Part shown: in pieces, positions 13,362 through 20,294 of the stretch
Layout: each line of letters begins with the position of its first letter
How positions within the stretch are numbered: the first letter of the stretch is position 1
Origin: Thermoleophilaceae bacterium
GTDB lineage: Bacteria; Actinomycetota; Thermoleophilia; Solirubrobacterales; Thermoleophilaceae
Length of the DNA: 22,049 nt
Assembly (NCBI GenBank): GCA_013696425.1
Contig: JACCYP010000257.1
Location: 1 to 22,049 of the forward strand
Direction: 5' to 3'
Position numbers and translations under genes: made by a program
Notes under the pieces: generated by a model
Seen by the model: only the letters and a program-made list of their open reading frames with translations
Database searches by the model: none
What the model was told of the DNA's origin: nothing

Positions 13362-14032
13362 TCCGCGACGTGACCGAGGCCACGTGGCAGACCGACGTGA
13401 TCGAGCGCTCGCGCGAGCTTCCCGTGGTGGTCGACTTCTGGGCCGAGTGGTGCGGGCCCTGCCGCCAGCTCACCCCGGCTCTCGAGGCTGCCGCGGGGCG
13501 CCACGACGGCGAGATCGACCTCGCCAAGGTGGACGTCGACTCAAACCAGGGGCTCAGCCAGTCCTTCGGCATCCAGGGGATCCCGGCGGTGAAGGCCTTC
13601 AAGGACGGGGAGGTCGCCTCGGAGTTCACCGGCGCCCTGCCGCCCGCCAAGGTGGAGGAGTTCTTCGCCGGGCTGCTGCCACCGGTCTCCGACGGCGTGA
13701 AGGAGCAGGCTCGGGAATTGCTCGCCCGCGGAGACAACGCCGAGGCGCGCGAGCTGCTCGCGGACCTACCGAACGACTTCGAGGCCGTGGGCCTCGCCGC
13801 ACGCGCTGAGCTCGCCGAGCGCGGGGATGATCTTGGCGCCGCGTGGACGGCCTGGGACGCGGGCGAGTTCGGTACCGCGCTCGATCAGCTCCAGGATGCG
13901 TTCGCCGCTGCGGATGACGACGAGCAGCGCGACCTCGTGCGCCGCGCGATGGTGGCGATCTTCACCGAGCTCGGGCCCGGCCACGAGCTCGCGCGCGAGC
14001 ACCGCCGGCGCCTGAGCGCCGCGATGTTCTAG
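13358..14032 (+). CDS. Thioredoxin-TPR protein (CnoX/YbbN-like co-chaperone)
   Basis: 224 residues. N-terminal thioredoxin domain (1-105) with the redox motif WCGPC (31-35), VDFWAEWCGPC context, VDVDSNQGLSQSFGIQGIPAVKAFKDG carrying the cis-Pro. The C-terminal half (about 110-224) is helical and Ala/Glu-rich with repeat-like units (ARELLARGDNAEARELLADLP; WDAGEFGTALDQLQDAF), like the TPR part of YbbN/CnoX, a chaperone-redox holdase that hands substrates to GroEL or DnaK. It is shorter than E. coli CnoX and keeps both active Cys, unlike the SxxC form of E. coli. No signal peptide, so cytosolic, although co-translated (GTGA overlap) with a surface lipoprotein isomerase. GTG start at 13358. Confidence 0.88.
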   Translation: MIRDVTEATWQTDVIERSRELPVVVDFWAEWCGPCRQLTPALEAAAGRHDGEIDLAKVDVDSNQGLSQSFGIQGIPAVKAFKDGEVASEFTGALPPAKVEEFFAGLLPPVSDGVKEQARELLARGDNAEARELLADLPNDFEAVGLAARAELAERGDDLGAAWTAWDAGEFGTALDQLQDAFAAADDDEQRDLVRRAMVAIFTELGPGHELAREHRRRLSAAMF

Positions 14033-14057
14033 CCGCTGCGTCCTCGGCAGGGCGCTC

Positions 14058-14660
14058 TTAGCTTCCGCGGGCGGCCTGGGCGGCCGCCTGGCGTCTGCGC
14101 CCGAACAGCGTGAGCACGCCCAGGGCGGCCATCACGATCACCAGGCCGAACGCCAGCCCGCCGAGGAAGCCGATGCCGCCGAAGGGCAGCATGATGAGCT
14201 CCGCAAGGCCGTAGCCGACGAGGATCAGCAGGAAGACGATCAGCACGAGCAGCGCGATACCCCGTGCGCGGGCCAGTCCGCCGGCGCTCTTGGGCGGCGC
14301 CACGAGGCCCATCAGGCGAAGCATGAAGAGCTGGCGGCCCGAAGGCGGAGCCTGCCCGAGCTTCTCGACGGCCGCCTTCAGCTCGTCGGGGCGGCGCTCG
14401 GCGAGTGCCAGTGACGCCTTCATCATCTGGCGAAGGGCGGGGCGTTCCTGCGGATGCACGCCGGCGAGGGCCTCGTTGAAGTACTTGCGCGCCGTTTCGG
14501 CGTCGTAGCGCTCGGCGGCCTTCGCCCCGAGCACGGCACGCGCGGCCGCGCGGTGCTTGGACTCCGAGAGCAGCTGCTCCTCGGTCCGGCCCTCGAGCTG
14601 CTGCATCGCCTGGAGCGATCCGAGCTGGTACTGCATCTTCTGCTGACGCTGCTTGGCCAT
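14058..14660 (-). CDS. Membrane protein with soluble helical N-terminal part, unknown function
   Basis: 200 residues from ATG 14660 (an alternative in-frame ATG at 14696 would add 12 residues). The N-terminal two thirds (1-130) are Gln/Arg/Ala-rich and helical, rather TPR-like (AETARKYFNEALAGVHPQERPALRQMMKASLALAERRPDELKAAVEKL-type helices; key residues Y, F, A at repeat-like spacing). Two hydrophobic segments follow (about 137-156, LLVLIVFLLILVGYGL, and 167-188, GFLGGLAFGLVIVMAALGVL), with a basic tail RRRQAAAQ. Topology would place both ends in the cytosol. I do not recognise the family. Upstream CAGACT lies 9 nt before ATG 14660, a one-base variant of the -10-like pattern seen elsewhere, which favours this start. 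Divergent from the 14781 gene. Confidence 0.75.
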   Translation of the reverse strand: MAKQRQQKMQYQLGSLQAMQQLEGRTEEQLLSESKHRAAARAVLGAKAAERYDAETARKYFNEALAGVHPQERPALRQMMKASLALAERRPDELKAAVEKLGQAPPSGRQLFMLRLMGLVAPPKSAGGLARARGIALLVLIVFLLILVGYGLAELIMLPFGGIGFLGGLAFGLVIVMAALGVLTLFGRRRQAAAQAARGS

Positions 14661-14751
14661 CCGGCGCGGAGTCTGCCAGATGCCGAATCCACCCATTGGC
14701 GCAGGCTTCGGGCGCCGAACCTGTGCGGAGCCGGAATCGCCGTTGTGTATC

Positions 14752-14778
14752 GGCGGCCGAGGCGATTGGTTGGCCGCC
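14752..14778 (+). promoter_or_regulatory. 7-bp perfect hairpin just before a start codon
   Basis: GGCGGCC (14752-14758), 13-nt loop, GGCCGCC (14772-14778), ending 2 nt before the ATG at 14781. It could be an operator or an mRNA hairpin that hides the start. GC-rich repeats are common here, so weight is modest. Confidence 0.3.
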
Positions 14779-14780
14779 AC

Positions 14781-15356
14781 ATGCCTGAGGAGATCACTTC
14801 CGTCATTGCAGAGCTCGAGCAGGGCCTCGCCGGTCCACCGAGCTTTCGCCGCAACCGGACCGACCCCGCCGTCTGGCTCGCACGCATCTCCGACCAGGTC
14901 GGCCAGGCCGGCCGCGCCGCTTGGCGCTCCGCGGAGACCCGCCAGCGGATCGGGGACGACACGATCCGCACCACCGCCTCCCATCCCGCCGTCTTCCGCA
15001 CCCGGATGATCTGTGTAGCGGTGCTGGCGGTCGAGGCCGCCGTGGCCGCGGAGGCCTCGCGGACCATGCGCGAACCCGACGACGCGGTGCGCGAGGCCAT
15101 GCTCGAGGCGATCGAGAGCGATCTCACCGAACTCGAGGCCCGCGAGCTCGAGCAGCTGCAACTGGAACTCCTTCGGGACGTGGGCACGGGTGCGTGCACC
15201 GGGAGCCTGCTCGGGCGCACGGACCGCTACGAGCCGGGCGCCGAACGCGCGCTCGACGCCGTGCGCGGCGGGCGCGAACGGGCTCTCTCGGAGCTACGCG
15301 ACGAGTGCATCGACATCGCCGTGAGCGCGGTGCGCGCCGCGGCGCTTCAGCGCTGA
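14781..15356 (+). CDS. Uncharacterised helical protein
   Basis: 191 residues, no signal peptide or membrane span, rich in Ala, Arg and Glu and predicted mostly helical. The N-terminal half contains DPAVWLARISDQVGQAGRAAW (key residues W, Q, G, A), faintly like the WLxxLxEEVGEVA helix of MazG-type nucleotide pyrophosphohydrolases, but the acidic metal ligands are absent, so I do not assign that function. The C-terminal half has TELEARELEQLQLELLRDVG and a helix pair ending in RDECIDIAVSAVRAAALQR. The start is uncertain: ATG 14781 has no SD and lies 2 nt behind a hairpin; GTG 14745 is an in-frame alternative. Codon use is like that of its neighbours, so I think it is real. Divergent from the membrane-protein gene. 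Confidence 0.7.
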   Translation: MPEEITSVIAELEQGLAGPPSFRRNRTDPAVWLARISDQVGQAGRAAWRSAETRQRIGDDTIRTTASHPAVFRTRMICVAVLAVEAAVAAEASRTMREPDDAVREAMLEAIESDLTELEARELEQLQLELLRDVGTGACTGSLLGRTDRYEPGAERALDAVRGGRERALSELRDECIDIAVSAVRAAALQR

Positions 15357-15479
15357 CCCGGTCGCCCTAGAGGCCGGCGGGGTGGCGCACGGCGTAGGAG
15401 CGCGGCCACGGTCACGCGGTATGGACGAAAGGAACGTTGCAACCGCAGGTAACCGGCCGCCCGCGTCCAACCAGGACAC

Positions 15480-15968
15480 ATGCGCCTTGCCGCCGCGCTG
15501 TCCGCGCTCCTCGTCGTTCCCTCGTGTGCACTCGCCGCCGGCAACGGAGGCATGGGGGCGCCCGCCACGGGCGGAGTCGAGGAGCCGACACAGCGGCCGT
15601 CCTCCGCACCGGTGACGCCGGTCCAGCAGACACCGCGCGCTCCGGTGGCCGACGCGCCGGCGGCTGCGCCCGAGGTTGAGACACCGGCCGCGCCCGAGGC
15701 ACCCGAGCAGCCTTCGGGAGCGGTTGACGCGGTTGCCGCGCCGGCGGATGGCGGGCGCGAGGTGCCGGGGCTCGGCCCCGTGGTCGAGCAGGAGCGCTCG
15801 GCGCCAAGGACCGAGCGTGCGAAGCGTGCGCAGAGCGCTCAGGCGGATTCGTCGAGCTCGAGCGGGTCCACGCCGGACCTAGGCATCCTGTCGCTTCTCT
15901 TCGCCGCCGCGTCGCTCACCGGCCTGATCCTCGCCGCCCTAACCGCGCGGCGGGTCTGGTCTCTGTAG
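15480..15968 (+). CDS. Secreted/anchored Pro-Ala-rich protein with C-terminal membrane span
   Basis: 162 residues. The first 19 residues form a signal peptide (MRLAAALSALLVVPSCALA) with an ALA-A cleavage site. Residues 20-130 are low complexity, Pro/Ala/Glu-rich and probably extended, with a Lys/Arg-rich patch (PRTERAKRAQS) and a Ser run before the end. LGILSLLFAAASLTGLILAAL near the C terminus is a membrane span followed by TARRVWSL. There is no LPXTG motif, so not a sortase substrate. Such a signal-linker-TM design suits a wall-spanning anchor or spacer. Function unknown. A weak AGGA precedes the ATG. The 123-bp gap upstream (15357-15479) contains a GTTGCAAC 8-bp palindrome (15435-15442) and no other clear signal. 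Confidence 0.7.
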   Translation: MRLAAALSALLVVPSCALAAGNGGMGAPATGGVEEPTQRPSSAPVTPVQQTPRAPVADAPAAAPEVETPAAPEAPEQPSGAVDAVAAPADGGREVPGLGPVVEQERSAPRTERAKRAQSAQADSSSSSGSTPDLGILSLLFAAASLTGLILAALTARRVWSL

Positions 15969-16124
15969 GCGCATTTTCGATTACCGGCGTACTTCGGCCT
16001 TGCCCGCGCGTTGTATGGCCGAGCATGTTGGTGCGTCCAGTGCACGAGCCGCCTGAATCTGGTTGAGTCTTCGGTGAGCCCGAACTCGCCGCCGTCGGTA
16101 CCGGACTCAGCACAGTTCACGATC

Positions 16125-16132
16125 GGGGGAGG
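16125..16132 (+). promoter_or_regulatory. Strong SD before a TTG start of the PAS gene
   Basis: GGGGGAGG, 7 nt before TTG at 16140, the likely start of the broken PAS-GGDEF gene. The 171 bp upstream (15969-16139) show an AT-richer patch after the previous stop but no recognisable riboswitch or terminator. Confidence 0.5.
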
Positions 16133-16139
16133 CCGATTC

Positions 16140-16313
16140 TTGTTCGAGGAGCAGACCTTCCTGCGCGAGATCGCGGAAGCCGCAGTTGACACCGCGTATG
16201 CCAAGGATCTGGATGGTCGCTACGTCTGGGCCAGTCAGGCCGGTGTCGGCCGCATGGGTCTCGAGCCCGCCAAGGCGGGCTCGTGCGGCTCTTCGGTGTG
16301 GCGCGGGACGTGA
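16140..16313 (+). pseudogene. 5' fragment of a PAS-PAS-GGDEF gene, cut by an internal deletion
   Basis: From TTG 16140 the frame encodes FLREIAEAAVDTAYAKDLDG, RYVWASQAGVGRMGLEPAKA: the first 40 or so residues of a typical PAS domain. It then runs out of frame and stops at 16313. The expected PAS core (roughly 60 residues) is missing; the other frame resumes at 16283 with the end of a PAC motif, VRLFGVARDVTEL. At the junction is a perfect 10-bp hairpin, CGAGCCCGCC-AA-GGCGGGCTCG (16262-16283). Together this shows an internal deletion of about 180-200 bp with a net frame change, probably with snap-back sequence at the joint. An assembly collapse is the main alternative. Initiation further upstream in the same frame is possible but lacks an SD. 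Confidence 0.7.
16262..16283. repeat. Perfect 10-bp inverted repeat at the deletion junction
   Basis: CGAGCCCGCC (16262-16271), AA, GGCGGGCTCG (16274-16283). The left arm belongs to the PAS coding sequence (LEPAKA), the right arm looks like a reversed copy of it, and the frame of the PAC motif begins right at its end. No T-run follows, so an intrinsic terminator is unlikely. Confidence 0.8.
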
Positions 16314-17188
16314 CCGAGCTGACGGAGATGCGCGCCGCCCTCCAGGCCCGCAGCGAACAGCTCGACATAGCCCAGTCGCTCGCCCGCCTCGGCAGCTGGG
16401 AGTGGGATGCGGCTACCGACGTGGTCGCGTGGTCCGACGAGCTGTTCCGCATCTTCGGCCTCGACCGCGACAACGCGCCGGCCACTTTCGAGACCTATCT
16501 CTCCGCGGTCCATCCGGACGACCGAGAGCGCCTCAAGGCGGCGGTGGGGGCCGCCCAGGAGACGATGAGCTCCTTCGAGCTCCAGCACCGGATCATTCGC
16601 GGGGACGGGGAGGAGCGCACGCTCGACTGCCGCGGTTCGGCTGTGCCAGGCGGCAGCCGGCGGATGGTCGGGGTCTGTCAGGACGTGACCGAGCAGCAGC
16701 GGCGCGAGGACGACCTGCGCCATCGCGCCGACCACGACGCCCTCACCGGGCTGCTCGCCCGTCATCGCTTCGAGCGGGAGGTGGACCGGCAGTTGGGCTT
16801 GAACGCGCGCTACGGCGGGTCCTGCGCCACGCTGGTGATGGATGTGGACGGCTTCAAGCAGGTGAACGACACCGGTGGCCACAGCGCCGGTGACCTCGTC
16901 CTGACGGGACTCGCCGACGTCCTCACCGGGCGCCTGAGGGAGACCGACGTGACGGCGCGCCTCGGCGGCGACGAGTTCGCGGTGCTGCTCCCGAGCGCCA
17001 ACGGCGAACAGGCCGCCCAGCTGGCGGGCAGCCTGCTCGACGCGATCCGCGACACCGGGGTCACGGTCTCGATCGGCGTGGCCGTGGCGGAGGGCGACGG
17101 GCACGACGCGAACGAGATCACCGGCCGGGCGGACATCGCCATGTACGAGGCCAAGAAGTCCGGGCGCGACCGCGTCGCGTCCAGCTAG
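16283..17188 (+). CDS. PAS-GGDEF diguanylate cyclase (3' part of a broken gene)
   Basis: 301 residues from GTG 16283, the remainder of the PAS-PAS-GGDEF gene. Residues 1-30 are the end of the first PAS/PAC and a linker helix. A second PAS domain (about 32-140) shows LGSWEWDAATDVVAWSDELFRIFGL and VHPDDRERL (76-84), closing with VCQDVTEQQRRE. The GGDEF domain (about 145-301) has DHDALTGLLARHRF, VMDVDGFKQVND (185-196), the active loop GGDEF (228-232) and the inhibitory c-di-GMP site RxxD as RETD (219-222), five residues ahead. Diguanylate cyclase activity with product inhibition is therefore expected if the protein is made. No SD is visible at GTG 16283, and the hairpin at that very place would hinder initiation, so expression of this piece is uncertain. 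Confidence 0.85.
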   Translation: MRLFGVARDVTELTEMRAALQARSEQLDIAQSLARLGSWEWDAATDVVAWSDELFRIFGLDRDNAPATFETYLSAVHPDDRERLKAAVGAAQETMSSFELQHRIIRGDGEERTLDCRGSAVPGGSRRMVGVCQDVTEQQRREDDLRHRADHDALTGLLARHRFEREVDRQLGLNARYGGSCATLVMDVDGFKQVNDTGGHSAGDLVLTGLADVLTGRLRETDVTARLGGDEFAVLLPSANGEQAAQLAGSLLDAIRDTGVTVSIGVAVAEGDGHDANEITGRADIAMYEAKKSGRDRVASS

Positions 17189-17198
17189 GCGCGAGCCC

Positions 17199-17756
17199 GT
17201 GCGCCCACGCGTGAGCGGGATCCAGGTGGCCGACGCACCCGCGGCGTGGGCGGCGCTCGGGTTCGAGGTCGAGCACGCCACCGTGTGGATCGACGGCGTC
17301 GCGATCCGCCTGGGGGGAGAGGGCAGGGGGATCACCGGCTGGACGCTGGGCCCGTGGCCGGATCCCGCTCCGCAGCCGGCGGGCGTGCATCCGAACGGTG
17401 TTGAGGCGATCGACCACATCGTGCTGGTGACCGGAGGCTGGGATGCCACCGTGGAAGCTCTCGCCGCCGAGGGCATCGAGCTCTCGCGCGAGGCGCGCCG
17501 CGGGGACCTGCGCCAGGGCTTCGTGCGGCTCGGCGCGGTGGTCCTCGAGGTGGTGCACCGCGAGGATCACGAGGGTCCGGCGGGCTTCTGGGGCCTGACG
17601 TTCGTCGCCGATCTCGATTCGCTGGGCGCTCAGCTGGGCGACCGGCTCGGCACCGTGCGCGACGCGGTGCAGCCCGACCGGCGGATCGCGACGCTGTCCA
17701 GCGCAGCCGGCCTCTCGCACGCCATCGCCTTCATGACTCCTGAGCCGGGGATCTAG
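17199..17756 (+). CDS. VOC (glyoxalase/bleomycin-resistance) family protein
   Basis: 185 residues from GTG 17199, 10 nt after the GGDEF stop. The pattern is that of a glyoxalase-fold protein: an N-terminal half-domain (GIQVADAPAAWAALGFEVEHATVWIDGVAIRLGG) and a second beta-alpha-beta module starting IDHIVLVTGGWDATVEALAAEGIEL with LGAVVLEVVHRED at the metal-site strand. His in IDHIVL and Glu in LEVV are likely metal ligands. Substrate unknown; lyase, dioxygenase or binding roles are all found in this superfamily. The final TAG forms a CTAG with the stop of the convergent hydrolase gene (4-bp overlap). Confidence 0.75.
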   Translation: MRPRVSGIQVADAPAAWAALGFEVEHATVWIDGVAIRLGGEGRGITGWTLGPWPDPAPQPAGVHPNGVEAIDHIVLVTGGWDATVEALAAEGIELSREARRGDLRQGFVRLGAVVLEVVHREDHEGPAGFWGLTFVADLDSLGAQLGDRLGTVRDAVQPDRRIATLSSAAGLSHAIAFMTPEPGI

Positions 17757-18652
17757 GCGATTGCGGCGCGCGCGCCATCGGCGGCGCGGGCGTGCTCGGC
17801 GATCGCGCCGATGATGCGCGGCCAGTGGGCCCGTGGGAGGTCGTGGCCCATGCCGTCGATCTCCACGAGGCGCGCCCCCGGGATGGCCTCAGCGGTGGCG
17901 CGGCCCCCGGAGATGTTCACGAGCCGGTCGCGCGTGCCGTGCATCACGAGGGACGGGGTGTCGATCGTCCGGAGCTCCTCGGTACGGTCGCCCGACGTGA
18001 TGATGGCGGCGAGCTGGCGGCCCACCCCGGCCCGGCTCGAATCCCGGTCCCAGGAGAGCTCCACGAGCTCGCGCATGGCATCGGGGTCGCGCAGATCGGG
18101 CGTCCCGACGGCCTCGAACACGGCTGTTGCATGCACAAGCGCCGCCGCCTTGTCCTTCGCGGGCGGGGCAAGCAGGTAGCGGTATACACCGAGCGCGGGC
18201 TGGCCCTTCCAGCGCGCCCCGGTGGTGGACATGATCGAGGTGAGCGAGCGAACCGAATGCGGGTGTCTGGCGGCGAGGGTCTGGGCGATCATCCCTCCCA
18301 TCGACACACCGACCACGTGCGCGGGCCCGAGCCCGAGCTCGCGCAGCAGGCCGGCCGCGTCGGCCGCCATGTCGGTGAGGTCGTACTGATCGGGCCCGAA
18401 GCGGCGGCTGAGAAGCTCGCGGCGGCTCGGCGGCGCCAGATCCTCCACATGGGTGGAGCGGCCGATGTCGCGGTTGTCGAAGCGCGTGACATGGAAGCCC
18501 TCGCCCGCGAGGTCACGGCAGAAGTCCTCGCGCCAGCCGATCATCTGCGTACCGAGGCCCATCACGAGCAGCAGCGAGGTGTCTGCGGGGTCGCCGAACT
18601 GGTCGTAGCAGAGCGTGATGCCGCGGCCGACGTCCTGGAAGTGTTCGTCCAT
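17753..18652 (-). CDS. Alpha/beta hydrolase
   Basis: 299 residues, alpha/beta hydrolase fold, cytosolic. LLLVMGLGTQMIGW (27-40) is the oxyanion-hole strand-loop, FDNRDIGRST (58-67) the usual second conserved block, and GVSMGG (115-120) the nucleophile elbow with Ser117. MHGTRDRLV holds the acid Asp and GMGHDLP the catalytic His. The block FDNRDIGRS with MGLGTQ is typical of a large actinobacterial group of unassigned hydrolases related to haloperoxidase/esterase-like enzymes. ATG 18652 gives a normal N terminus (TLCYDQFGDP). It diverges from the acyl-CoA ligase across 82 bp that hold a CTGCAC-N11-GTGCAG inverted repeat, and could act on esters or thioesters in the same pathway (inference from position only). 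Confidence 0.88.
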   Translation of the reverse strand: MDEHFQDVGRGITLCYDQFGDPADTSLLLVMGLGTQMIGWREDFCRDLAGEGFHVTRFDNRDIGRSTHVEDLAPPSRRELLSRRFGPDQYDLTDMAADAAGLLRELGLGPAHVVGVSMGGMIAQTLAARHPHSVRSLTSIMSTTGARWKGQPALGVYRYLLAPPAKDKAAALVHATAVFEAVGTPDLRDPDAMRELVELSWDRDSSRAGVGRQLAAIITSGDRTEELRTIDTPSLVMHGTRDRLVNISGGRATAEAIPGARLVEIDGMGHDLPRAHWPRIIGAIAEHARAADGARAAIA

Positions 18653-18683
18653 CGCCTGTCATCTTCCCCGAGCGTGGACTTCT

Positions 18684-18706
18684 CTGCACCGGGCGATGGC
18701 GTGCAG
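18684..18706. promoter_or_regulatory. Inverted repeat CTGCAC-N11-GTGCAG in a divergent promoter
   Basis: CTGCAC (18684-18689) and GTGCAG (18701-18706), perfect 6-bp arms with an 11-nt spacer, in the 82-bp gap between the hydrolase and acyl-CoA ligase starts, 16 nt ahead of the putative -10 at 18723. A possible operator for a dimeric repressor. Confidence 0.3.
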
Positions 18707-18722
18707 GGGCTCAGCTAACGCG

Positions 18723-18728
18723 TAGGTT
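18723..18728 (+). promoter_or_regulatory. Putative -10 for the acyl-CoA ligase (leaderless)
   Basis: TAGGTT, then exactly 6 nt, then ATG at 18735. Same hexamer and spacing as at the SDR and HAD genes. No SD and no convincing -35. Confidence 0.45.
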
Positions 18729-18734
18729 ACGGCC

Positions 18735-20291
18735 ATGAGCGTCTACACAAGCCCGGCGGCCGACGTCGAGATCCCGGTCACCGACATCACCTCACACGTC
18801 CTCGAGCACGCCGGCCAGCACGCCGACAAGCCCGCCCTGATCGACGGCCCGAGCGGCCGGACGATCACCTACGGCGAGCTGGCGCAGAGCATCAAGGCCC
18901 TCGCCGCGGGCCTCGCCGCGCGCGGTTTCCAGCCGGGCGACGTGTTGGCCGTCTACATGCCGAACGTGCCCGAATACGCGATCGCCTTCCACGGTGCCGC
19001 GAGCGCAGGGGGCAAGTGCACCACGGCCAACCCGCTCTACACCGCCGGCGAGCTGGCGCACCAGCTCGAGGACTCCGGAGCCAGGTTCCTGCTCACCGTC
19101 CCGCCGTTCCTCGAGGCCGCGACCGAGGCCGCCGGGGAGGCCGGCATCGAGGCGGTGTTCGTGCTCGGCGAGGGCGAGGGTGCGGAGCCGTTCAGCGCTC
19201 TGCTGGGCGATCCGGATGCGGCACCGGAGGTGTCGATCGACCCGGAGAACGACCTGGCGGTCCTGCCCTACTCGAGCGGTACTACTGGGCTTCCGAAGGG
19301 CGTGATGCTCTCCCACCACAATCTCGTGGCGAACATCGAGCAGTCGCAGTCGGCGCTGCCGATCGGTGAGGAAGACGTGCTCGTGGGCGTGCTGCCTTTC
19401 TTCCACATCTACGGCATGCAGGTGATCATGAACCAGGGCCTTCGCAACGGCGCCACGATCGTCACGATGCCGCGCTTCGACCTCGAGCAGTTCCTCGGGC
19501 TGATCGAGAAGCACGGCGTGACGCGCGCGTACGTCGTGCCGCCGATCGCACTCGCACTCGCCAAGCACCCGGCGATCGACGACGCCGATCTCTCCTCGCT
19601 GGAGACGGTCATGTCCGGAGCGGCGCCGCTCGGGTCCGAGCTCTCGGACGCGGTCAAGACCCGGATCGGATGCCAGGTCACGCAGGGCTACGGGCTCACC
19701 GAGACGAGCCCGGTCACCCACCTCGCGCCGCCGGCCAGGACGAAGCCCGGTTCGATCGGCCCGCCGCTCGCGAACACCGAGTGCCGCCTGGTGGATCCCG
19801 AGTCGGGCGAGGACGTGGGGGAGGGGGTGCGCGGCGAGCTGTGGATCCGCGGACCGCAGGTGATGAGGGGCTACCTGAACAACGAGGAGGCCACCACCCA
19901 CACCGTAGACGCCGAGGGCTGGCTGCACACCGGCGACGTCGGCGTGGTGGACGAGGACGGCTACTTCGCGATCGTCGACCGGCTCAAGGAGCTGATCAAG
20001 TTCAAGGGGTTCCAGGTCGCGCCCGCCGAGCTCGAGGCGCTCATCATCACCCACCCGAGCGTGCAGGATGTGGCCGTGATCGGTGTGCCCGACGACGAGG
20101 CCGGTGAGCTGCCGAAGGCATTCATCGTCGCGGGCGAGGGGTTCGAGGAGGAGGTGCTGAAGGAGTGGGTGGCCGGTCAGGTCTCGCCCCAGAAGCGCAT
20201 CCGACTGGTGGAGACGATCGAGGAGATCCCCAAGGCCGCCTCCGGCAAGATCCTGCGCCGGGTGCTCAAGGACCGCGAGAGCTCGAGCTAG
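18735..20291 (+). CDS. Acyl-CoA synthetase / 4-coumarate-CoA ligase-like (ANL superfamily)
   Basis: 518 residues, full-length adenylate-forming enzyme that activates a carboxylic acid with ATP and CoA through an acyl-AMP. Motifs: the P-loop YSSGTTGLPKGV (179-190), PFFHIYGMQV (221-230), SGAAPLGSEL (294-303), QGYGLTETSP (317-326), the ATP-ribose Asp401 in GWLHTGDVG (395-403), DRLKELIKFKGFQVAPAELEAL hinge region (415-436), and the catalytic Lys505 in PKAASGKILRR (499-509). The closest look is to 4CL-type ligases of fatty or aromatic acids; substrate pocket identity cannot be given by eye. It starts without SD but with TAGGTT-N6-ATG. The next gene begins 3 nt after its stop, so the two are probably co-transcribed. 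Confidence 0.93.
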   Translation: MSVYTSPAADVEIPVTDITSHVLEHAGQHADKPALIDGPSGRTITYGELAQSIKALAAGLAARGFQPGDVLAVYMPNVPEYAIAFHGAASAGGKCTTANPLYTAGELAHQLEDSGARFLLTVPPFLEAATEAAGEAGIEAVFVLGEGEGAEPFSALLGDPDAAPEVSIDPENDLAVLPYSSGTTGLPKGVMLSHHNLVANIEQSQSALPIGEEDVLVGVLPFFHIYGMQVIMNQGLRNGATIVTMPRFDLEQFLGLIEKHGVTRAYVVPPIALALAKHPAIDDADLSSLETVMSGAAPLGSELSDAVKTRIGCQVTQGYGLTETSPVTHLAPPARTKPGSIGPPLANTECRLVDPESGEDVGEGVRGELWIRGPQVMRGYLNNEEATTHTVDAEGWLHTGDVGVVDEDGYFAIVDRLKELIKFKGFQVAPAELEALIITHPSVQDVAVIGVPDDEAGELPKAFIVAGEGFEEEVLKEWVAGQVSPQKRIRLVETIEEIPKAASGKILRRVLKDRESSS

Positions 20292-20294
20292 ACC

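Noticed and set aside
14033..14057. Terminator between the thioredoxin-TPR and membrane-protein genes
   Set aside because: Only a 4-bp GCCG/CGGC stem is visible and there is no T-run.
14781..15356. MazG-like pyrophosphohydrolase assignment
   Set aside because: Only one helix looks similar and the metal-binding acidic residues are not there.
15969..16139. Riboswitch upstream of the GGDEF gene
   Set aside because: No conserved c-di-GMP or other aptamer core could be recognised in this stretch.
16262..16313. Programmed ribosome bypass or frameshift at the PAS hairpin
   Set aside because: Joining the frames would still leave a PAS domain without its core, so a deletion explains the data better.
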